From contig CABMGC010000017.1 in NCBI GenBank assembly GCA_902385515.1, positions 1-7,919 on the forward strand: DNA of 7,919 nt, written 5' to 3'. A program made the position numbers and the translations under genes. Numbering within the stretch: position 1 is the first letter of the stretch; each line of letters starts with the position of its first letter. Under the pieces are notes generated by a model. It did not search any database. It saw only the letters and a program-made list of their open reading frames with translations, and was not told where the DNA came from. This document shows, piece by piece, positions 1-5,150 of this stretch. Origin of the DNA: an uncultured archaeon (GTDB lineage: Archaea > Micrarchaeota > Micrarchaeia > Micrarchaeales > CABMGC01).

Positions 1-585
1 CACACCGGCTACGGGTCGCCGCTTTCCGTCTCCCTCAAGGACTGGGACACGCCTCTGGGCGTCGTAAGGAACGACGCCAGGCTGTCCGAGGAGATAGTGA
101 ACAGCTCCCACTACATCGAAGACGACGAGAACGCGCACGAGAACGAGCACTCGATCGAGGTGCAGCTGCCTTTCGTGAGGCACGCGCTGGGCGACGTGAA
201 GTGCGTGTTCATCTGCATGGGGGACCAGTCTTTGGAAGCGTGCGAGCTCCTGGCGGAGTCAATATCCAAGACGGCCAGGCTCCTGAGAAGGAGGGTGGCG
301 GTGCTCGCGAGCTCCGATTTCGACCACTACGACCCAGCGGACGTGGCGAAGAAGAAGGATCTTCCCGCAATAGGCGCACTGGCCCGCCTCGACACGGCCG
401 GATTCAATGACCTGCTCTCCGAAAGCGGCGATACGGCCTGCGGCCATGGCCCGATAACCGTGGCGGCGCTGTTTGCGAAAGCCGCGGGCGCGAAGGAGGG
501 TCGCCTCCTAAAGTACGCGAACTCTGGGGACGTGACAAAGGACAAAAGGGCGGTGGTCGCGTACGCGAGCATCGTGTTCAGGTGA
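1..585 (+). CDS. MEMO1-family protein (AmmeMemoRadiSam system protein B type), 3' part
   Basis: The reading frame is open from the first base and ends at TGA 583-585, so 194 residues are visible and roughly the first 60 of a usual 270-300 lie upstream. The first residues, HTGYG, match the end of the family's GPNHTG/GPSH segment. Further along are HENEHSIEVQLP (nt 136-171), SSDFDHY (from nt 310) and TACGHGPI with its Cys at nt 439-441. In human MEMO1 the matching His and Cys residues form the metal/active site. The family shares a fold with aromatic-ring-opening dioxygenases (LigB). Its archaeal role is not settled; it often co-occurs with a radical-SAM protein and an AMMECR1 protein, neither seen here. 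The methyltransferase gene follows after only 4 nt, so the two are probably co-transcribed. The family call is firm; the function is unknown. Confidence 0.9.
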   Translation, partial: HTGYGSPLSVSLKDWDTPLGVVRNDARLSEEIVNSSHYIEDDENAHENEHSIEVQLPFVRHALGDVKCVFICMGDQSLEACELLAESISKTARLLRRRVAVLASSDFDHYDPADVAKKKDLPAIGALARLDTAGFNDLLSESGDTACGHGPITVAALFAKAAGAKEGRLLKYANSGDVTKDKRAVVAYASIVFR

Positions 586-589
586 GGCC

Positions 590-1180
590 GTGCTGGACAA
601 GGACGTGTACGAGCCCGCGGAGGATTCCTTCCTGCTCCTGCGTGCAGTGAAGGAAGCGAGGGGCAGGGTGCTTGACCTGTGTGCGGGGAGCGGCATAATC
701 GGCCTCTCGGCGGCGGCGCACGCCGATTCGGTAGTCTTGGCGGACATAAACGCCGAAGCAGTGTTTAGGATTAACTCGGCGATAGCGCACAGGAGGCTTG
801 CGAACTGCAAGGCGGTGGTTTCGGATCTTTACTCTGCGTTGGGCGGGGAGAAGTTCGATTTCATATTCGCAAATCCCCCATATCTTCCGTGCGAGTGCAA
901 GGGCGAGTGCAGGCAGCTGTGGGCTTGCGGCGGGGAAAAGGGCTACGAGCTGACGCTAAGGATACTTTCCGGCCTGGCCGCGCACCTGAGCGGGCACGGC
1001 AGGGCGTTCATAGTCACATCGACGGCCTATGACACCGAAGTTGTGCATAGGGCAATCCGCGCCGCGGGCATGAAGTTCGTCAAGATCGGCTCGGAGAAAT
1101 TCTTCTTCGAGGAGCTGGAACTTCTCGAGGTAACGCGAAAAGGCGACGTCAACTCGCCAGAGATAAAAACACAGAGCTAA
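590..1180 (+). CDS. HemK2/Mtq2-type protein-(glutamine-N5) methyltransferase, archaeal PrmC-like
   Basis: This 196-residue class I SAM-dependent methyltransferase has the usual length for the archaeal HemK-related family. It starts at GTG 590 behind GGTGAGG (581-587), which overlaps the stop of the previous gene. Visible motifs are the family's N-terminal signature YEPAEDSFLLL (7-17), SAM-binding motif I VLDLCAGSG (27-35) and the catalytic NPPY (95-98), which holds the target amide in N5-glutamine and N6-adenine methyltransferases. The C-terminal KFFFEELELLEV is also typical. Family knowledge (human N6AMT1, yeast Mtq2) suggests methylation of the GGQ glutamine of release factor aRF1, usually with a small Trm112 partner, which is not in this window. 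Oddly, four cysteines (C101, C103, C107, C113) follow NPPY directly. The alternative is another small-substrate methylase; the family call is strong. Confidence 0.9.
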   Translation: MLDKDVYEPAEDSFLLLRAVKEARGRVLDLCAGSGIIGLSAAAHADSVVLADINAEAVFRINSAIAHRRLANCKAVVSDLYSALGGEKFDFIFANPPYLPCECKGECRQLWACGGEKGYELTLRILSGLAAHLSGHGRAFIVTSTAYDTEVVHRAIRAAGMKFVKIGSEKFFFEELELLEVTRKGDVNSPEIKTQS

Positions 1181-1188
1181 ATACTTTT
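1177..1188 (+). promoter_or_regulatory. Candidate TATA box for the sulfatase-like gene
   Basis: The sequence CTAAATACTTTT overlaps the stop codon of the methyltransferase gene. A start of transcription about 25 nt downstream would fall near 1207-1210, giving a leader of about 12-15 nt before ATG 1222. The match to the archaeal TATA consensus is moderate, and only a weak GGTCA ribosome-site-like element lies ahead of the ATG. This is inferred from position and composition alone. Confidence 0.45.
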
Positions 1189-1221
1189 CAGGGCTAGGTC
1201 TTTACGGAAAACGGTCATTTG

Positions 1222-2424
1222 ATGGGAAGATTGAACGTCACTATAATCGTAATGGACACGCTAAGGCTTGACACTTTCAACGAGCTCATCGCGGCCGCGC
1301 CGCTCTCAAGGCTCGGCAGGTTCGTGTGCCTGGACAGGTGCATCGCGCCGTCGCCGTGGACCCTGCCGTCCCACGCTTCGCTGCTGACCGGAATGTATCC
1401 TAGCGAACACGGATCGCACGAGTCAAAGACCGTGAAAGGCCTTGACATCGACCGCATAAGGCTGACGCGCAGGACGATGGTCAGCGACCTAAAGGATATG
1501 GGATACAGGACGTACGCGATCTCCGCAAACCCATACGTCCACCCCGTCTATGGCTTTGACGAGTTCGACTCCTTCAGGGAGGAGTCGTACTTCACCGACA
1601 TATACGGCAGCGTTTTTGAGGTGTCTGACAAGGTCAAGCCCCTGCTGGCGAAGTACAGGCAGATGTACGGGTCCAATCCCCTGAAGATATCGCTTGCGCT
1701 CCTAAAAGAAGACCCGAACCTCCTGTTCGACGCCGTTACTTCGGGCATATTCCTGACACCAAGGGCCGCCGCGAAGAAGCTAAAGGCCAAGCTGGTGGAC
1801 AATTGGCCGCTGGAGAAGGGAGGCAGGGAGATAGTGCGCACTGAGAAGAGGATGGCGTTCAAGAAGCCGTTCTTTTTCCTGATAAATCTGATGGAGCCGC
1901 ACGACCCGTACGTAGGGGCCAAGGGCAAGGACTTCAACTGGGCCACGCCGTTCATGAAGGAAAAGGTGGATGACGCCCTTGTTAACAAGTGGAAAAGACT
2001 GTACCTAAAGGCATCTGGCAAGGGCTACAGATACGTCTGCGAGATAGTGAAGGACCTCGTGAGAAGGTTCGGGGACGACCAGCTGATAATAATCACGGCG
2101 GACCACGGCCAGGCGTTCAATGAGCACGGCTTCATAGGACACGGATCGATGCTTTACGACGAGATAGTGCGGGTGCCTTTCGCGGTGATGCTGCCCAAAG
2201 GATTCGAGGAGGTAAAGTCCAATGACTATGTATCGCTCGTGAACGTGAAGGATTTCGTGATGGCCGCACTGGACGGTGACAAAAAGGCGATGAGAAAACT
2301 GTATGGAAAGAAGGTCCGCACGGAAAGCTTCGGGATACCTGCCGCGATATCCAACCTGAAGGGCATAGACCTGAAGAAAGTAAGGGCGAACGAGAAGGCA
2401 AGGTCCAGGACGTTCGGCAACTGA
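1222..2424 (+). CDS. Sulfatase/alkaline-phosphatase-superfamily enzyme with Thr nucleophile position
   Basis: This 400-residue protein starts at ATG 1222; an immediately preceding TTG at 1219 would add one residue. Metal-site motifs are clear: VMDTLRLD (10-17) gives D12 and the N-terminal signature, and TADHGQ with D294/H295, followed by EHG (301-303) and GHG (306-308), forms the second half, with LYDEIVRVPF after it. The active-site loop reads PSPWTLPSHASLLTG (43-57). Aligned to the sulfatase CxPSR signature, T47 takes the place of the formylglycine Cys/Ser and H51 that of Arg. Thr cannot become formylglycine, so a phosphotransferase, phosphodiesterase or phosphatase is as likely as a sulfatase; LtaS and PEtN transferases use Thr. 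I see no signal peptide or membrane segment, so it is probably cytoplasmic. Its stop lies 5 nt from the stop of the convergent operon. The superfamily is firm; the substrate is unknown. Confidence 0.85.
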   Translation: MGRLNVTIIVMDTLRLDTFNELIAAAPLSRLGRFVCLDRCIAPSPWTLPSHASLLTGMYPSEHGSHESKTVKGLDIDRIRLTRRTMVSDLKDMGYRTYAISANPYVHPVYGFDEFDSFREESYFTDIYGSVFEVSDKVKPLLAKYRQMYGSNPLKISLALLKEDPNLLFDAVTSGIFLTPRAAAKKLKAKLVDNWPLEKGGREIVRTEKRMAFKKPFFFLINLMEPHDPYVGAKGKDFNWATPFMKEKVDDALVNKWKRLYLKASGKGYRYVCEIVKDLVRRFGDDQLIIITADHGQAFNEHGFIGHGSMLYDEIVRVPFAVMLPKGFEEVKSNDYVSLVNVKDFVMAALDGDKKAMRKLYGKKVRTESFGIPAAISNLKGIDLKKVRANEKARSRTFGN

Positions 2425-2429
2425 TCTCT

Positions 2430-3671
2430 CTATTCTCTGATTATGCCTATCCCTGCGAACTTCTTTCCGCTGTAGAGCACGAACCTGCCAAGCTCCCTCG
2501 TCACGTCATAGCCTTCGATTGGGATTTTCCTTGCGAGCCTCACCTCCGCGTCCACCGCTTCAAGGAGCTTTGCGGTTTTCGAAGAATTGCGCTCGCCGGT
2601 CGTGGTGCTTATGCCGTTGAGCACCTTGACGTTCTTGCAGCTTATGTCGACCCCGTTGAACTTTATCACAGAGTCCTTTCTGATTTTTCCAGTCACGAGT
2701 ATTTTCGCCCTTATCAGGTCGCTGACAACAGGCTTGCTGCTTGCGCTTGATATCACCGCGCCCCTGAGTTCGGCAATGACCTTCCTGTCAAGCCTGAGTG
2801 CGACGTTCTCTCCGAAGACTGCTTTCTTCACTTTGCTGCCCTTCACGGTTATCTCTTTAACGACCGCAGCCTCGCCTGCGGGCAGCACGCTTACCTTCTC
2901 CCCGGTCTTGACAGTCCCGTTGACTATTCTTCCCACGACGAGCTCCCCCTTTGCGCTGGGTATCGCTCCCTGCGTGACTATCCTGAGCGCATCCGCCTGC
3001 TTCCTGCCTTCTCTTTTTGCGTAGGCGTACAGCGTTTCTATCAGGGGCCTGCCCTTGTACCATTTCATGTTTAAGCTCCTCTTGACAAGGTTCTCGCCAT
3101 TGTACGCGGATATGGGTACGAAGGATACGCTGGCCCTTTCAAAGCCTATTTTCGTTATGAATTCGGCGAGACCGTCCCGTATCTCCTGGAACTTGCCCTC
3201 GTCATATCCTATCAGGTCCATCTTGTTGACCGCGACCACGAGGCTTTCTATGCCCAGCATCCTTGCTATGAAGAGGTGCCTTTTCGTCTGGTCCCTTATC
3301 CCCTCGTCCTTCTTAGCAGAAACGATAAGGAGGGCTATGTCGCCGTAAGACGCGCCGCTGATCATGTTCTTTATGAGCTCCTCGTGCCCTGGCACGTCGA
3401 TGAGCGCGAACGCCATGTCCTTGAACTTTATCTCCGCCCTTGTGGTGTCGATGGTCATTTCGCCTGTCCTCTCCTCGGCGAAGCTGTCGAGTATGAACGC
3501 GGGCTCGAAATTCTTCTTCAGCTGCCTGCTGTACTCCTTCGCCTCGTTTATCCGAACCTGGGTGGCCGCCCCGGTCTGCATGAGCATGCTACCGATGAGG
3601 GTAGACTTTCCGTGGTCCTTGTGGCCGAGCAGCGCGATGTTTTTCACTATCATAGCATCATCCGTGTACAT
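2430..3671 (-). CDS. cysN: CysN-like GTPase (sulfate adenylyltransferase subunit 1 / EF-1A-type)
   Basis: This 413-residue translational GTPase-fold protein has all G motifs: GHKDHGKST (16-24), switch I TID (73-75), DVPGH (92-96), NKMD (149-152) and SA (188-189). Domains II and III follow, ending in LGRFVLYSGKKFAGIGII like the last strands of EF-1A. The segment NMKWYKGRPLIETL is close to CysN (NMPWYKG), and the gene directly follows a CysD homologue. This supports the GTPase subunit of ATP sulfurylase, which couples GTP hydrolysis to APS formation. There is no fused APS kinase, and it is shorter than E. coli CysN (about 475 residues). The switch I lead-in is EERTGEMTID instead of EREQGITID. 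The chosen ATG (3671) sits 5 nt after the cysD stop behind GTGA. A GTG at 3680 (overlapping that stop) and an ATG at 3653 are alternatives. An EF-1A-like factor with another role is less likely. Confidence 0.85.
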   Translation of the reverse strand: MYTDDAMIVKNIALLGHKDHGKSTLIGSMLMQTGAATQVRINEAKEYSRQLKKNFEPAFILDSFAEERTGEMTIDTTRAEIKFKDMAFALIDVPGHEELIKNMISGASYGDIALLIVSAKKDEGIRDQTKRHLFIARMLGIESLVVAVNKMDLIGYDEGKFQEIRDGLAEFITKIGFERASVSFVPISAYNGENLVKRSLNMKWYKGRPLIETLYAYAKREGRKQADALRIVTQGAIPSAKGELVVGRIVNGTVKTGEKVSVLPAGEAAVVKEITVKGSKVKKAVFGENVALRLDRKVIAELRGAVISSASSKPVVSDLIRAKILVTGKIRKDSVIKFNGVDISCKNVKVLNGISTTTGERNSSKTAKLLEAVDAEVRLARKIPIEGYDVTRELGRFVLYSGKKFAGIGIIRE

Positions 3672-3676
3672 GCAGG

Positions 3677-4465
3677 TCACATGTAGCCCAGTGACCTGAG
3701 CTTCTGCATGACGTACTCACGTTCCTTGTCCATGCTCCTGCCGGACCTCTCCTCGTCCTTTGTCACCGCGAGCTCGTTTATTATCTGGTCGACGTTCTTC
3801 GCGTTTGACTTGAGCGGCACCGTGCAGTGGGTGCATCCCAGGCTCCTGTACCTGTAGCCGTTCCTTGAGAAATAAAGCGGGTTGGTAGGCACCTTTTCCT
3901 GCTTGACGTACCTCCAGATGTCAATTTCGTTCCAGTCGAGCAGCGGATGCACCCTCACGTGGCCCTTCGCGTCAAGCTTTGATGAGTAGTCGTCCCACAG
4001 CTCGGCAGGCTGGTTCTTGTAGTCCCACTTGAAGTTCTTGTCCCTGGGGCTCATGTACCTCTCCTTGCTCCGAATCCCGTGCTCGTCCCTTCTTATCGAG
4101 ACTATGAGCGCGTCGAAGCCGTACTGGTCCATGACCTTCTTGAGAGTGTCTGGCTTGTTCTTCCCGCAGCACGCCGACCCTATGAGGTCCGGCCTTATCT
4201 CGCTGTCGGCGACTATGAGGTCGAGCTTCCATTTCTTCGCAAGGTCCTGCCTGAATTTGTAGGTCTCCGGGAAGTCTATGCTGTTATCGATGTGAATTAC
4301 CGGGAACGGGATCTTTCCCAGGAACGCCTTTCTTGTCAGGGCCAGCATGGTCGTCGAGTCCTTGCCCATGCTCCACAGCGCAGCCACGTTGTTAAACTTG
4401 AGCTTCGCCTCCCTTATTACGAATATGCTCTTCTCTTCCAGCGTTTTGAGGTCTTGCTTGATCAT
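3677..4465 (-). CDS. cysD: CysD-like ATP-pyrophosphatase (sulfate adenylyltransferase subunit 2) with a CC...CxxC cysteine set
   Basis: This 262-residue member of the PAPS-reductase/CysD family has the PP-loop SMGKDS (32-37), FPVIHID (54-60), YGFDALIVSIRRDE (115-128), SKERYMSPRD (133-142) and PAELWDDY (153-160). RSLGC, SNAKNVDQIINEL and EERSGRSMDKE follow, all closely matching E. coli CysD. With CysN it should adenylate sulfate to APS in the cytoplasm. Unlike E. coli CysD it has C99-C100 and C211-x2-C214, the pattern that binds a 4Fe-4S cluster in assimilatory APS reductases. It also lacks the roughly 25-residue insert before the conserved GC. The catalytic ECGLH tail of reductases is absent; it ends KLRSLGYM, like CysD's KKRQGYF. 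The start is set by AGGTGAT, 5 nt before ATG 4465; an upstream in-frame start at 4498 lacks this. The gap to the previous gene is 4 nt. A DndC-like sulfur-transfer role is an alternative. Confidence 0.87.
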   Translation of the reverse strand: MIKQDLKTLEEKSIFVIREAKLKFNNVAALWSMGKDSTTMLALTRKAFLGKIPFPVIHIDNSIDFPETYKFRQDLAKKWKLDLIVADSEIRPDLIGSACCGKNKPDTLKKVMDQYGFDALIVSIRRDEHGIRSKERYMSPRDKNFKWDYKNQPAELWDDYSSKLDAKGHVRVHPLLDWNEIDIWRYVKQEKVPTNPLYFSRNGYRYRSLGCTHCTVPLKSNAKNVDQIINELAVTKDEERSGRSMDKEREYVMQKLRSLGYM

Positions 4466-4469
4466 GAAA

Positions 4470-4769
4470 TCACCTGTTGTACACCTGCAGGCCCACAAGG
4501 TATATCGTGGCGCCGCGCATCTTCTTTCCCGCCCTCATGAATATCGGGATCTTCGTGACGAGCTTGTATCTGCCGTCGTAAAGCTCGGCGAAAGATTTTG
4601 TCAGGTCCTGCATCTTGCTCAGCTTTCCTTCGTTGGCGAACACGATTTTGTAGTACTCTATCCCGCTTCCCTTCAGCGCCTTCTGCATGGCCTTCCAGTT
4701 TGCCTCGCTCGGGCTCTCCCAGAGGGCCTCTGAAGCGGCGTCTACCTTCGTCTTCTTGACAACTGCCAT
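4470..4769 (-). CDS. Uncharacterised 99-residue protein in the cysDN-like operon
   Basis: I do not recognise this family. The protein is 99 residues, Lys-rich (notably MAVVKKTK at the N-terminus) and without Cys, signal peptide or evident membrane span. The first half looks helical and amphipathic (residues about 11-34, ASEALWESPSEANWKAMQKA). The second half looks beta-rich (about 68-97, with KLVTKIPIFM and ATIYLVGLQV). A small alpha/beta fold or an accessory binding subunit is possible, but that is inference. It is a real gene by context: it sits 4 nt after the RHH gene stop and 4 nt before cysD. AGTGAT lies just upstream of its ATG, and its own TGA lies inside the ribosome site of cysD. Translation is therefore probably coupled, and the product probably acts with the CysD/CysN pair or the RHH protein. 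Confidence 0.75.
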   Translation of the reverse strand: MAVVKKTKVDAASEALWESPSEANWKAMQKALKGSGIEYYKIVFANEGKLSKMQDLTKSFAELYDGRYKLVTKIPIFMRAGKKMRGATIYLVGLQVYNR

Positions 4770-4773
4770 TCGA

Positions 4774-5001
4774 TCACTCGGTGTAGCCTAGTGCTCTGAG
4801 CTTCCCTATGACTCCCTCCGTCTTGGCGTTTCCTGACTTTTTCATCTCCATCTCCGAGACGGTCTCCCTGAGCACGTACGTGGCGTAGTCTGAAACGGAC
4901 GAAAAGCCGGTGGTCCTTATTTTCTTTTGTATTCTTGCAAACAAGGGCGTCGGTATGGTTATGGTGGTATACTTTCTCTTCTCGGGGGTTTTATTCGCCA
5001 T
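4774..5001 (-). CDS. Small ribbon-helix-helix (CopG/Arc-like) protein, likely autoregulator
   Basis: This 75-residue protein is the first gene of the minus-strand operon. Residues 11-16 (YTTITI) form a plausible beta strand, about 17-30 helix A, the turn TGFSSVS (31-37) follows, and about 37-53 (DYATYVLRETVSEMEM) form helix B. This is the ribbon-helix-helix layout, in which paired strands of a dimer read DNA. The C-terminal tail (64-75) is VIGKLRALGYTE, echoing the end of the CysD-like protein two genes on. AGGTG (5008-5012 on the opposite strand), 6 nt before ATG 5001, fixes the start; a GTG at 5010 would add three residues and has no better site. A palindrome in its own promoter is the natural operator. 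An antitoxin role was considered, but no toxin-like partner is recognisable. Confidence 0.8.
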   Translation of the reverse strand: MANKTPEKRKYTTITIPTPLFARIQKKIRTTGFSSVSDYATYVLRETVSEMEMKKSGNAKTEGVIGKLRALGYTE

Positions 5002-5022
5002 GTGATGCACCTAATGTCAATA

Positions 5023-5036
5023 AATGTTGTAACATT
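5023..5036. promoter_or_regulatory. Candidate operator: perfect inverted repeat AATGTT-N2-AACATT
   Basis: AATGTTGTAACATT has 6-bp perfect arms around a 2-bp centre. It lies between the minus-strand TATA box (5039-5050) and the expected transcription start near 5017. A bound protein there would block polymerase or initiation. A further half-site AATGT (5013-5017) is exactly 10 bp from the left arm, one helical turn, as often seen for cooperatively binding RHH dimers. The RHH protein encoded immediately downstream is the obvious candidate ligand; that link is inferred. Confidence 0.6.
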
Positions 5037-5038
5037 AA

Positions 5039-5050
5039 GATATAAAAGGG
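5039..5050 (-). promoter_or_regulatory. TATA box of the RHH/cysDN-like operon
   Basis: Read on the minus strand the sequence is CCCTTTTATATC, a near-ideal archaeal TATA element. Transcription would begin about 25 nt downstream, near 5016-5019, leaving a leader of about 15 nt that contains the AGGTG ribosome site of the RHH gene. All four minus-strand genes are spaced by 4-5 nt, so this promoter probably serves the whole operon. Confidence 0.75.
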
Positions 5051-5097
5051 TATCTCAGCCTTGGCTTTGCTGATTTAGTAGGGTCATCCCACTTGCG

Positions 5098-5108
5098 TTT
5101 TTATATAG
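5098..5108 (+). promoter_or_regulatory. TATA box of the surface beta-propeller gene
   Basis: TTTTTATATAG is a strong archaeal TATA match. A start about 26 nt downstream falls near 5129, giving a leader of about 22 nt with AGGTC (5141-5145) ahead of ATG 5151. This position argues against the in-frame ATG at 5124, which would lie upstream of the transcript start. Confidence 0.7.
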
Positions 5109-5150
5109 CTGTCAATCATATCTATGCGTACGAGGAACCCAGGTCAAAAC

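Larger units (their letters stand above)
5002..5150. other. Divergent intergenic promoter region (149 bp)
   Basis: This AT-richer gap separates the minus-strand RHH/cysDN-like operon from the plus-strand surface-protein gene. It holds one TATA box for each direction, a 14-bp inverted repeat next to the minus-strand TATA box, and short leaders. No open frame or RNA gene is evident. Because the two promoters are only about 50 bp apart, a repressor bound here might affect both transcripts; that is inference. Confidence 0.75.

Noticed and set aside
2425..2429. Intrinsic terminator between the convergent genes
   Set aside because: Only 5 bp separate the stops and I see no hairpin; a pyrimidine-rich run after 2424 (TCTCTCTATTCTCT) is too weak a signal to call.
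3276..3699. Plus-strand open frames opposite the GTPase and CysD genes
   Set aside because: They are antisense shadows; all GTPase and CysD motifs are on the minus strand.
3677..4465. Annotation as PAPS/APS reductase (CysH)
   Set aside because: Despite the CC...CxxC set, the detailed similarity is to CysD, the catalytic ECGLH Cys is missing, and a CysN gene follows.
4774..5001. Antitoxin of a toxin-antitoxin pair with the 99-aa protein
   Set aside because: The RHH-plus-small-gene order fits, but the 99-aa protein shows no RelE, VapC, MazF or HicA motifs, and the tight coupling to cysD/cysN points elsewhere.
5055..5073. TCAGC...GCTGA inverted repeat as hairpin or operator
   Set aside because: The arms are only 5 bp, there is no T-tract, and it is not positioned like a terminator; it is likely chance.
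5124..5150. In-frame ATG at 5124 as start of the surface protein
   Set aside because: The TATA box at 5098-5108 predicts a transcript start near 5129, after this ATG, and no ribosome site precedes it; ATG 5151 has AGGTC and gives a good signal peptide.
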